Assembly: GCA_014898415.1 (NCBI GenBank)
Contig: RCTD01000021.1
Span: 1,116,001 to 1,180,000 of the forward strand
Reading direction: 5' to 3'
DNA from: Stromatinia cepivora
Lineage: Eukaryota > Ascomycota > Leotiomycetes > Helotiales > Sclerotiniaceae
Length of the DNA: 64,000 nt
Below are positions 25,055 to 36,067 of this stretch, one piece after another. Position 1 is the stretch's first letter. Every line of letters starts with the position of its first letter. The position numbers and the translations under genes are program-made. The notes under the pieces are model-generated. The model did not search any database. It saw only the letters and a program-made list of their open reading frames with translations, and was not told the DNA's origin.

Positions 25055-25412
25055 CTACCAGGGCGTAACATTGTCTGCAACAACTCCATATCCAATAGCA
25101 GAAGTAGCAAAAAGCCGACACTCTATAACATAACATCGAAGCATGATCGAAGAAGAATAACTATCCTGCACTGCAAGCCCGATACTCGCAGCGACATAAA
25201 CACTAAACGTAACAATATACTGGCCGACGACCGAGCTTGTCTGAGAATTCTCCTGAAATTGCGGGTACAACAACTTGAATGATTACATATGTTGTTATTG
25301 TGATGTTGACCAGTTGTAGACTAACATGCATATCGCGTTGGAGGAGAGGAAGACAGGGAAGGTAAATATTGGCGCCGAGAGGGGAAAACATCATGGCTAT
25401 GCCAATAATCAA
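25055..25412 (-). pseudogene. DHA1-type MFS transporter relic (TM1-TM4 only)
   Basis: On the minus strand, MMFSPLGANIYLPCLPLLQ and VPAISGEFSDKLGRRPVY match the first two helices and the A-like motif loop of 12-TM drug:proton antiporters. After a one-base frame change at about 25220 it continues as FSVYVAASIGLAVQDSY and ATSAIGYGVVADNVTPW, then stops at TAG. The remaining eight helices are absent. It is separate from the 14-TM-type relic upstream, on the opposite strand. Confidence 0.78.
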
Positions 25413-26071
25413 CGTGATCTATCCTTTTCGAAATTGAGGAAATATGGAATGTGGAATTTGCGCATTTCATCCACTGCTGGTAGAGGCTATTCGGACGTCA
25501 GGTCCAGGGTTTACTGGCTCTTTATTCGAGATTTAAGTCGAACTAACCTCCGGAACAAATTTTCGCTAGTTCCCAAACTCAATTGAGTGCGGTATGAATA
25601 CTGTTGCTAGAGATTCGTTTTGGGATAGTTATATAACTTGTGTAATAATACTCAGAGAGATGAAGCCGAGGTAGCTTTATCACCTCACGTTCATAATGGC
25701 GGTGCAATTGTGGTGTGAGGGGGAAAGCAGGAAAACAAAACTTTTTATCTCCCCATCCCATAAAGGGGGCTCTCTCTATACCCTTCATATACATCCTTCG
25801 CCCAAAGATGCTTTCATCTCAAGGTATCTACTAAACTACAAGGAGAATAGTGGCCCACATATAAGTGGAGTGTTGCAGACTTTCTGATATTCCAAACTTG
25901 GAACGAATCCAAATAATTTCCATCATCTTTTGTCACACTGAAATCAAGGCCCGGTGAGGTTTTCTCGTCTTCCTTTCCCCACTGACAATATATTCAATTG
26001 ACAATGCAAAAGATTTTCCTTTCTTTTGTCTAGTGTTCTGATTTTTCCCCTAGATTGTCATTACTACAAAT
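25413..26071. promoter_or_regulatory. Upstream region of the amino-acid permease
   Basis: No gene is seen. The last 200 bp are pyrimidine-rich (for example around 25960-26050), as in many fungal promoters. Overlapping short frames on both strands lack homology. Confidence 0.4.
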
Positions 26072-28137
26072 ATGTCTTCTACTGGTGTCGAAAAACTCTA
26101 TCCTCTTAACCATGGAGGAGAGAAAATTTCTTCATACAGACAACCTATAAATGAGGGACATTTGAAAGAGAAGCATGAGGAAGAAGTGCTTGGCTCCTTC
26201 TCCCCACCATATCACGATGATAATATATCCGTCAACCAGGCACATGATTCTACACATCGTCAATTGAGACCGAGACACATTCAATTGATTGGTATCGGAG
26301 GGACCATTGGAACTGCTCTTTATGTTCAAATTGGTCGTGGATTGATAAATGGAGGACCAGGAAGTTTGTTCTTGGCGTTCACGATTTGGTACGTAAGATT
26401 ACAACTTTTTCCATACCATTGCTGAATTTGGAGATATGGGATGAGTTTCTTACACAGTGGAATGATAGGTGTACCTTCATTTTGGCGATTACAAATGTGA
26501 GTAGACTATCTATCATTACTTTCATTTCTCTAATTGCCTTTCTATAGTGTATGGCAGAGATGGTAACTTACCTACCAATTTCATCACCCTTCATAAGATT
26601 TGCTGGTAGATACGTCGATGAAGCATTTGGAGTTGCCGCAGGATACAACTTCTTCATATTCGAAGCTGCCCTTGTTCCATTCGAAATAGTAGCTTGTAAT
26701 GTGATCATTCATTATTGGAGTGATGTTGTTCCCGCAGGTGGAATTATTGCTATCGTAATAGTTCTTTATGGGTATGCCGACCTGAAATCTACTATTTTTC
26801 TCACATTACTAATGTTTCAGTTTCATCAATATCTTTGCTGTTAGGTGGTATGGAGAATCAGAGTTTTATCTCGCCATGGGAAAAGTTCTGTTGATCGTTG
26901 GACTCATAGTATTTACTTTCATCACTATGATTGGTGGAAATCCTCTTCATGATCGATTTGGCTTTCGATTTTGGTCCAACCCAGGAGCATTCGCAGAACT
27001 TTATAAAACCGGATCTCTTGGTCGCTTCCTAGGATTTCTAAATTGTCTCATTCAAGCCTCATTTACCATAGCTGGTCCAGACTATGTCTCAATGGCAGCA
27101 GGTGAAGCGCAAAATCCTAGAGTTGTAATGCCTAAAGCATTCAATGGTGTTTTCTATCGCCTTACAGCATTTTTCGTCTTGGGAAGTTTGGCTGTGGGTA
27201 TCTTGGTTCCTTATGATGACCAAGAACTCAAGGATGCTTTTACAAATGGTCTTCCTGGAGCCGCAGCCAGTCCTTATGTAGTCGCTATGAATCGACTTCG
27301 GATCAGGATCCTTCCCGATATTGTTAATGCCATGGTTCTGGGAGCAGCTTTTTCAGCAGGGAATTCTTACGTTTATTGTGCATCTAGATCACTCTTTGGT
27401 CTTGCTCTTGAAGGAAAGGCTCCCAAATTCCTTACAAAATGTACGAAGCAAGGTGTTCCAATTTATTGTGTTGGAGTTACATTGGCTATTGCATTGTTGA
27501 GCTTTTTGCAAGTATCAAATAATGCAGCGGTTGTCCTTCAATGGTTTGTTAATTTGGTCACTGCAAGTCAATTGATTAACTTCAGCGTTATGGCATATAC
27601 TTTTATTTGTGTAAGCTCACCTGTTGAAGTCCTGGATCGACCATGGCTGATTTGATAATGTAGTGGAAAAGAGCATGCGATGCGCAAGGACTCAATAGAG
27701 ATACTTTACCTCATAAAAGTTTCTGGCAGCCATTCAGTGCATACTATGCATTAACTGGATGTTTTATCATGACCTTTGTTAGCGGATATCCGGTCTTTCT
27801 TCCTGGTGTGTGGGCTATTTTTCCTACCTCATATTGTCTTACCTCACTCACTCCCACTACACCAGAATTACTTTTGTGGCCTTTCACTTCAAGCTCACTG
27901 ACTTTCATGACAGGCTCCTGGGATATTCCAACTTTCCTCTTTTCCTATGCAATGATTGGTGTTTTTCCAATTATCTTCATCGGATGGAAAATGGTCAAGA
28001 AAACAAAATGGTTAAAACCACATGAGGTGATTTTGAGAACACAAGAGGTGGAAGAAATTGAAGAGTATACGAGAAATTATGTTGAGAGACCTCCTAGAAC
28101 AAGGTGGCATGGCTATGTGGATAAAATCTTCAATTAG
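26072..28137 (+). CDS. Amino-acid permease (APC/YAT family, AGP2-like), 6 exons
   Basis: This is a plasma-membrane amino-acid/proton symporter, to judge by family. Exons 26072-26388, 26469-26496, 26548-26771, 26821-27610, 27664-27805 and 27914-28137 give 574 residues. A hydrophilic N-terminus (about 70 residues) precedes RQLRPRHIQLIGIGGTIGTA, the signature at TM1. TM segments include FILAITNCMAEMVTYLPIS, FLGFLNCLIQASFTIAGPDY, NAMVLGAAFSAGNSYVYCAS and TFLFSYAMIGVFPIIFIGW, about 12 in all. Exon 2 is only 28 nt. The last intron (27806-27913, 108 nt) has no stop and is a multiple of three, so unspliced mRNA would add 36 residues in a loop. The frame is intact. AGP2-like assignment is by overall resemblance and is not certain. 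Confidence 0.88.
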
Positions 28138-30334
28138 TGGTGGTAGAGGGAGTGCAGATAGAGAGAAAAAAGGTCAGTAATTTTCTTGGCTGTGACTATG
28201 AAATCGAATGTAACACCACCGTGACACTGGCTTTCTCTTAATCTTCTACTCACGAGGACGGGTTGCCGAGTCAAACCTTTTTTTAACGGTCGAACCTGTA
28301 TCCAAATATGTGACCTTTCAGTATTATCATCCGTCCTCATGTTCAGATGCGACATTTGATTCCATTCTTCCTTCTCTAAGATGTCTAGAAATGAAGTAAG
28401 GGTTTTATTTGCGGGAGTAGGATTATCCACTCCGGGGTTTTCTAGGCTAAATTTACAGTGCCGAGGGCAGGACAACAACCACAATGAAATTCCAGCGACC
28501 ATTTACGACATGCCTCTTCCGATCAAGGCAATCCGCCGACAACCTCATTACCGGAGCACCTTGGAGTTTTCACGGTGCAAACAGAAGAAATCCCAAGGAA
28601 AGACCGAATGTGCGGACAGACCTAAGATTTCGGTGGCCGATCCTCGAGCATGAACAGACAAGACCATACGCGACGAGTAAATGAGCATTAGACTCTTGCG
28701 GCAAAATATTGAATATCTGTGGTGATTGGAATGGATGTTAGGAGGTTGTGTCCCTGCCATCAACACTGCAGAAGGTGGATGGATTTCGTATGTACCCCTT
28801 CATGCAAAGCGGACTTCCGCCTACCTACAATGACAATGGAGCACTACTGTGGGAAAAGCTATGCCAGATTTCTGCCACCTCAATTGTTAATCTTCGGAAT
28901 TATTCGACTGCCCGGTACTCCGTGCCAATTTGGAGCTCAGGATGCTCAAGCCAGACACAAGTAACTTACATAAATAGCCGCAAATTCAGACGCGATAATA
29001 CCACAAGCTTTGATCCTCCAAGCCATTGCCCGGGGAGTTATGTTGCTATAACCCAGCGGATAAATATTCATCGAACTATCACGAAAATTGCTTCCGTATT
29101 CCTTGGTGGATCCATCATATCCAAATCTATCTAGCGGCGGACAAGAAGTCTTGTGCATGAGTTAGATTCTTTCCACACTCTTCATCACTACACCTCTACG
29201 AAACTCTCGTTTTAGTTTTCAATAATCTTTTACACCGTTAATGTCGCGACCTTTGTCGAATATGAGGTGTGCTACGACATATTTGAAGTTTAAAAGCATC
29301 CATCAAGAGAATCCAAATCTTCACGTCTCAAATGTTGCATTCATGCCTGGGATTTATGCTGAGATTACGAGCTGTTGAATATCAAATGGCCGAACACAGG
29401 CCTTTTCAGACGGCAACCAGCAAGCTGAAGCAACAGATACCGTTCGTGCTTGACAATAGGTTGCCTGATGTGTAAATATGACTTTTGTCACCCTGGACAT
29501 GCATACCATATGCCATTGCATGATTCAATGGCACATGAGGAGTCAACGAATCAAAACTTCATTTGCATTGCCACAATTCTTTGTTTGTTTCTATCCAATC
29601 TCAATCCAGTCAGTACCTGATATCACATTCCAAACCCCTTCCACTTTTTCTATTTTAATCCATTCATTGTTCCTCTTTCAAAAATTTCCAGGGAAATGAT
29701 CATACTAGGTAACTTCCCCTTGATCACTAATGCAAATGGTTTGTAAGTATAAAAGTATGAGGCTTTCGGTAATCTAATCACAATAGTCTGCATCTTTTGT
29801 TCAAAAGCCTACAGTTATATCTGGAACTTCGCATATCTACCAATTAAAGTAGTTTTGGGGATTTTCAGAATTGCATAATTACATTTCTTCGGTTGTTCTT
29901 GAGGTGATCTAGAATAAAGAGGACGTGACCTCAGGCCATGTAATGAAACCACAATCATTCCGCGGCACAACATACTTGTTTGAGGGGAATATGAGGATTG
30001 GGTATAAGCTCAATTTATCCTTGTTCGAAATTCCCCACACGCTCTCACCGAGAAGATTGGCATTAAAAATATCTCTTTCAGATATCTATTTTGCCTATTG
30101 CTTGAGGCGTGATCATCAGCGATAATTGATTCAAGATAAGAACTCCGGCCATCCTTTGTTCTTTCACTATGGTTAGTCGTGATGAAACTTTTGTGGGTAA
30201 TATATTCCTGTTCAAATAACCAAACTTTGTGATGTTTCGGAAAGTCCATTTAGGTCACAATTTACCTGGTTGATTCTATCCTCACTCATCAAAACCATTT
30301 TTACTTCTGGAGTCTTTTTTGGCAATAACCAAGT
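28138..30334. other. 2.2-kb region without a supportable gene
   Basis: Composition is normal and several overlapping short frames occur on both strands (for example 28381-28653, 28748-29134, 28134-28502), but none has a recognisable domain or consistent splice structure. It could hold long UTRs or old gene remnants. Confidence 0.4.
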
Positions 30335-31994
30335 ATGAGTCCGATCAAAGATTTATTATTCGAACGCAAGACTCCTCTTGAAATATTGGTTGACCAATTA
30401 TTGAAGTTACCACACTCCGTTCTTGTTACTGTTCCAGGCATAGAACCCCCTCCAGGGGTAGAACCCAACTTCGAAAACCCGGACTCCCTACGATTGGTTC
30501 TTATCATAATATGCACTATTTTCTTCACCCTTATGTTAATTTGTTGTGGTATTCGAGTATGGACTAAGCTTAGGATTATGAGACCCGTGAAATTGCATTG
30601 GAATGACTGTAAGTAAAATATTCCATCCACTGGAACCCATCACAACAGTTAAGAGAAGAATCTTTTCTACTCCAAGTTGTTGATTGAATTTGGAAGACTA
30701 ATTAGACCTTTTAGTGTCCTGGCTTTTTGCTTTGGTATGTGTCGAATAGTCGGTGAATGATACGCTTCTAACTCATCTGTCTAGCTGAGCTCTATAACTT
30801 GTTATATCTTTACCATAATATGCATGTTTATTCATTCTGTTTTATGTATGTCAACTGATGGTAGACATAGCTGTCACCGGTCCAGGAACTGTTGGATTAC
30901 ATGCATGGGATTATTCACTAGCTAGGTTGTTCTCCACATATAACTTGGTCGTACGTATTCCTGTCATGATTTTGGTTCAGCACTCACATGAAGATAGGGA
31001 TTCACTGTACCTGCTTGATCAACTCCTCTAGCCCTCGGTTTCACAAAACTCACAATATAGCTCACATATATCGAAATATTCTCTGCTATGCGTTGGGTGA
31101 AAATCTCATGTTGTATTGGTGCTGGAATAACTTCGCTTTGGTATTTTCCCGTGGTTATTGCTACACTAGCTTGAACAACTCCACCGCGTGGTAAATCATA
31201 TGCAGAAACTATATCTTCGTCAGGATTATATCATACTCGTACGTTGAGTGTCCCTGCATCTTGCGTAGGGTTGGCATTGGACGTATTCCTGTTTTTTATA
31301 CCTTTACTTGCGGTAAGCAAATTACACATGGCGAGGAAAAAGAAGTTGGGAGTAGAATTGATATTTGCTACTGGGGCGTTGTAAGTTTCATTCTTTTTCT
31401 GGAGATCAAGAGGAGGCTGCGTTACAAGAACGAAAATATTGACGAAACAATAGAGCCATCATAGCTTCAATCTTGAGTACTGTCTATCGTGTGAAAGTTA
31501 ATCACACTATGGATAACACATGGAATATAGTACCTGTGTTTATTTTAACGTAAGGAGTATTAAAATATTATATGTATGTATAACTAATTTATTCTTATAG
31601 CCTTGCCGAGTTGTTCATTGGTATGATTATTGCTTGTTCTTGGCACATGTCGAAATTTATCCGAACATATGATCAAAAGTTTGAACGAATGGGATCAAGA
31701 ATTGGGTATTTCTTATGTTGCAGATGCGTAAGAAAGTCTAAGGAACAGAAAGAATCAGAGAAAACAAATAAAAATAGTCAGGGTTCTGATACCACTGTCG
31801 AAACAACTCAAGCAGACCGGCAGAGATTTAGGAAGCATACGAAACTTTATCCTGATCTTGATCTTACGGATTTTAATGTCACCGCAAATGGGGCTATACC
31901 TGGTATGAATTCCAATAATCATGAAGAGAGTGAGCTTGGTAATTCAAACGGAAGAGAAAACAATCAGACAAAGGAGGAGATTTCACAGGAATAG
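30335..31994 (+). pseudogene. Fungal rhodopsin-like seven-TM protein, multi-exon, with in-frame stops
   Basis: The family is probably Fung_rhodopsin (PF20684), plasma-membrane proteins related to PTH11-type receptors. Exon 1 (30335-30608) ends with TM1 (LVLIIICTIFFTLMLICCGI). Probable later exons carry VTGPGTVGLHAWDYSLARLF, then a long frame at about 30999-31380 with FTKLTI, IEIFSAMRWVK, LDVFLFFIPLLAVSKLHMAR and KLGVELIFATGAL. Next are SILSTVYRVKVNHTMDNTW (31454-31549) and the last exon 31601-31994 with IGMIIACSWHMSKF and a hydrophilic tail. Three stops (TGA, TAG, TGA) interrupt the third frame. At least two sit where Trp codons fit (before STPLAL and between VVIATLA and TTPPRG), each one G-to-A change. 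The structure between 30609 and 30999 is tentative. Confidence 0.7.
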
Positions 31995-32820
31995 GATGAA
32001 ATGAGATAAAAATGGAAGAGTTTGAACGCGATGTACCGGTATTTTGGTGCGATCTTACGGCAATATTGATATGTCTGATGTATATATTGGGATTGGTTTT
32101 GGTTGAATGATCGAATCATTTTCTGGGGCCGGTTTTCACAGTGGGTGGAGTTGTTTTAGAGTTCAAGTCGGGTGAGTTAAGCCGAAGGAGGAAACCATGG
32201 AGAATACCAGGTGGTTTATGAGATTTTTTCCCTTTGTTACAAAATTGTTTCTTTATACATAATACTACGAATTATTGCGAGACTGGTAGTTTGAGAAGAC
32301 AGCTGCTAGCGATAAGGCTGGAAAAAGACTGATGGCTTTTTCGTGCATCTTGGAATGATAGAAGCAGTCCTTAGTCTTCTTCTCGAGCTCACTTCGTACG
32401 GAATGCCTATCCGGTTGTCCCCAAATTACCTCCAACCTTAACATAATTTGAATTGGAAAATCATTTGAGAGACGATAACCAAACTATGATATGATACAAG
32501 AAGGGGATTATCTCATGTACGATGGGTGGTGGTATTTTGGTTAGAGGCAGAACGAGGGCGCAAACGGATAATTAATCTATCTATGAAACACAATTTGTAC
32601 AGTCTCAAGTTCACAATTGACTACGCGTATGGTTTTAAACAAATGCGTGCTTAACCTTACTTGATAATAATTTTGGGAGATTCCAAAGTGGCTGAAATAT
32701 CGCGACCTTTTGTACGGGGACTTCCGTGTCAGCTTCGGCACATACTGCATTCTACTGTGATGTTTCCCACCGCACGACTCCTTACATCACTTCATCCACT
32801 CTCTCCACCCTAAGAAGCTC
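31995..32820. other. Intergenic, no gene seen
   Basis: No frame of note. It is the 3' flank of the rhodopsin-like relic and the 5' flank of the Nudix relic. Confidence 0.4.
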
Positions 32821-33414
32821 ATGGCTATACCGACCCGCATTCCATTAGGTAAATCCGTCAATCACCACATCTTCAACTCCTCACGAGAGGGATTTCGACA
32901 ACATCAGCTTTCCGCGACTAAACAACCATACGACAAGGTTGTTGTCGGGGCAGCTGCTTTTCGATATATCTCGGCCTCTCACATAGTTCCAAGCATTCTC
33001 CTACTGAAGAGGGCTGCCCACGACGTCTAATTCCCTGGCGTCTTCGAACTGCCGAGTGGAAAGGTTGACCCAGATGATCCCACCATTAAGCATGCTCTTA
33101 TTCGAGAGATGAAGGAAGAGACTGGCCTAGAGATCAGCGACATCGTCACCGAATTAAAACCAATGTTATACAAGATGGGAAAGACAGTAGTCGATGATAC
33201 CAGTCGAGAAATCCTTGTCTCCAAAAGCTGCATTCAGTTGAATTACGTTGTTTCGGTTTTGGACTCGGACACTGCTGTCAAGCTGAGTGCGGAAGAACAT
33301 TCAGAGAGTACCTGGGCGACGGAGGGAGAGTTGGACAGGCTTGAAATTACGAGTGCAATGAGAATCGTGATTCGGGAAGCGTTTGAGTGTGTTGCTTCCC
33401 AACGACTGGGTTAG
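32821..33414 (+). pseudogene. Nudix hydrolase with one in-frame stop
   Basis: A single frame from ATG 32821 to the stop at 33412-33414 is interrupted only by TAA at 33028-33030. Before it, VVVGAAAFRYI and SILLLKRAAHDV give the first strands of a Nudix fold. After it, FPGVFELPSGKVDP and HALIREMKEETGLEI give the Nudix box (RE..EE.G intact), followed by LNYVVSV and the C-terminal helix. The family hydrolyses nucleoside diphosphates linked to another moiety. A downstream start at ATG 33109 would omit the first half of the Nudix box, so rescue is unlikely. A 3-nt-compatible intron over the stop was not found. Confidence 0.8.
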
Positions 33415-33524
33415 AGTGTTTGGGCAAAGTTTATAAAGCTAGCAGACTCACAAAGGACGTAAAAATGATAAATCAATCAATCAATCTATTTCACTTCCAT
33501 TAAATCAGAATCAAGTCTCACAGC

Positions 33525-35710
33525 ATGCTTAGAGTTGCCATCGTCGGATTGGGCCGACGCGGCCGGCGCTGTGCCATTCCTTACTTCTTGAGGGACAAAA
33601 GCTTGCAGCTGGAAGCAGTTTGCGATCCTTCAAATTCAACGATTAGGCGATTCAAGGACAATTTTCTAGACGCTTTTCAAGTCCCTTCTTTTGCGAGTGT
33701 GTCTACAATGATTGAATCAAGATCTATCGATTGCGCTTACGTTACTGTTCCACACTATACGTGTGCAGATATAGTTCAGAAATTGCTGGCTTCAAAAATC
33801 CATGTACTCAGAGAAAAGCCAGCCGCCATGACTGCCCTAGAATTGGAATCACTTCAAGGCCTTGCAAGGTCAAATGATGTTACCCTTAGTACAGCTGGCC
33901 AATATCGACACAGCGAGCAATTTCGACAAATGGAAAACTGGCTGCTCTTAATTGGGAAGATCCATTTTGCCAAGGGAATCCGAAAAATATCAGTCCGTGA
34001 TCTTGGTTCTGGTTGGAGAGCTAGCAGAGTTCTCTCAGGTGGGAGGAGCTTTGATTGACCTTGGGTGGCACTTAGTGGATCTGGTGGTGAATCTTTTGCG
34101 TGACGATTCTGCTCTGTGAGCTCAGCATGCCAAGATCTTTCAGACCTATCCTTCTCAGCCATATGACTGTGAAGATACCGCGCAAGAAATGTTGAACATC
34201 CAAAATAGTAAATTATCTGCCGGACGTGGTTCTATCCCCTGCAGTATATTCACTACTCGACTTGGGCCAAACAAGGCATTTCAACTTACCATTTATGGAG
34301 AATTTGGATCACTTCGGATGGACGGCGAAGTGGTCGAACTTAACCTTCTCAATGAATCCGAGGTGAGAAGTTTTAGTAAGATAACTCCTGGTCTGGATTT
34401 GTCTCATATTGTGGAGAGCAACTAATGATAGGTAGCTGCGACTTCAACGCCATTCGAGCGGATGATGAGAGTATGGTGCAGAACTGTTGCAAGATCGACT
34501 TCTGAAAATGAAAATCAATTATTTATGCATCGTGACAAGGTTACTATGCAAACGATTGATATTGTCTATGCTAGAGCTGGAACGACAGGAAATATTGAAG
34601 ACGACCCATCTAATAGTCTGCTAGAATTGAGCAAGGCCAATTCGATCCCTGATTGTACGTACCGTTGTCCTCCAATCGACGGAGAAGTTGTGAACGATGT
34701 AGAGAAACAATTACATGAGAGTGTTTCTATATATGACAATAGCGGAATCATTGGCAAGTTTGAGCATGCCTGGAAAATGTATCACGGCTCAGCAGAATCG
34801 TTTACCTTACTCCATAACTCGGGAACAAATGCATTGCAAGCGTTGTATTTTGCAGCCCAGTTGCAGCCGGGGGACGAGGTTGGTTGCTCCCTATTTGCCG
34901 CTGTACTACCTGACTAAGTATATTTCCAGGTCATCTTTCCCGTTTACAGCTTCCATGCGACAAGTTCCCCAGCCATGCAATTTGGGGTCATACCGGTCTT
35001 TTGCGACGCTTCTGATGACAGCAACATATCCCCCTAAGCTATATTGGCTGCCATTACTCCTCGGACAAAGGCGATTGTCATCACACATATGTGGGGCATA
35101 CCTTGCAATATAGAAGCAATATCTAAAATTGTTCAAGACAACCCTGGCATCCTGCTCATTGAGGATTGTTCTCATGCCCATGGTGCAAAAATTGATGGGC
35201 AGCTCGTGGGTACATTAGAGACGCTGCAGCTTGGTCACTTCAAGGACAAAAATTATAAGTGGAGGAGGGAGGGGTATCACACTTACAAAGCACGCAGAGC
35301 TTTACTATCGACAACTTCTTTGGGGTCACTATAATGAACGGTGTAAGGATAAAATCCCCGATAACCACCCTCTCATTTCTTTCTCTTTGACCGGTGCCGG
35401 TGCCAAGAATCATACACACCCTCTTGCCATTGCGATTGCATTCCCACAATTGCAGAACTTAAGCAGCATTCATAAATTCAAGACACTTTACGCCTTCCAG
35501 ATGATATCAAAGCTAGCGAAAATCCCATTCCTGAAAGTTCCGAATATAAACACTCCGAGTGAGGCTCAGCTGGAACCAGCTTGGTATGCTTTGGTGGTCC
35601 ATTTTGACATGTCACAGGCTCCCCGCGGACTGACTCTAGGGTTGTACGTCTATGAGTTACATGACCATGGGCTCCACCGCTCTGACTTTCATAAAGATCT
35701 GACGATTCAA
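33525..35710 (+). pseudogene. Broken fusion of Gfo/Idh/MocA oxidoreductase and DegT/DnrJ/EryC1 aminotransferase
   Basis: The N-terminal part has a Rossmann start (VAIVGLGRRGRR) and the REKPAA motif of Gfo/Idh/MocA dehydrogenases. After an intron at 34362-34432 the protein runs on to a PLP-dependent sugar-aminotransferase domain: LLHNSGTNALQALYFAA, PGDEVIFPVYSFHATSS (across an intron at about 34879-34930), IEDCSHAHGA and WSLQGQK with the expected Schiff-base Lys. Lesions: a +1 frameshift at about 34045, TGA at 34117-34119, TAA at 35035-35037, and a -1 frameshift at about 35217. The GEGG after the Lys reads GGRG. Homology ends near 35700. In bacteria such pairs act together in 3-amino-sugar (kanosamine-like) or AHBA formation. 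The fungal role is unknown. Confidence 0.82.
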
Positions 35711-36067
35711 CTCCCCATTTATCCTCTTTCCTTCTATAATCCGACCTTGTATATTATCATCAATGTTGACTTCCTTCATTGCCTTTGTTATTGTGTTTGT
35801 TGTCAGGCGATTCTTCCATACACCGATAATCTTTAGCAAATCCTTTCTGTACTGAACTTCCTCCTTATAGTTGACATTTTCAACTCGCGCCTGACCGGTG
35901 ATCGAATTTGCAACCACGCCTGGTAGTTTCAACAGCTTTTGTTGAAATGTAAATATGTCACCCGCGCCGGCAACCTCCTCTTTAAGCGCTGCTAACGCTC
36001 TTGCTTTCGTGTCAGCGAAGGAAAATTTGGCCGAGTCGATGTCATATTTCATTTCCTTCATCGACAT
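35657..36067 (-). CDS. Weak candidate: hypothetical 136-aa protein
   Basis: A minus-strand frame beginning MSMKEMKYDIDSAKFSFAD has balanced amino-acid composition (Ala/Lys/Glu-rich, helical) with segments such as TKARALAALKEEVAGAGDIF. It overlaps the degraded end of the aminotransferase relic on the other strand. I recognise no family and no splice partner. It may be a chance frame or the remnant of another gene. Confidence 0.25.
   Translation of the reverse strand: MSMKEMKYDIDSAKFSFADTKARALAALKEEVAGAGDIFTFQQKLLKLPGVVANSITGQARVENVNYKEEVQYRKDLLKIIGVWKNRLTTNTITKAMKEVNIDDNIQGRIIEGKRINGELNRQIFMKVRAVEPMVM

Noticed and set aside
24824..25282. Plus-strand 152-aa frame over the DHA1 relic
   Set aside because: The minus strand shows clear MFS motifs; this is its shadow and crosses a G13 run.
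28748..29134. Possible 128-aa protein
   Set aside because: Three overlapping frames on both strands, no domain, no intron logic.
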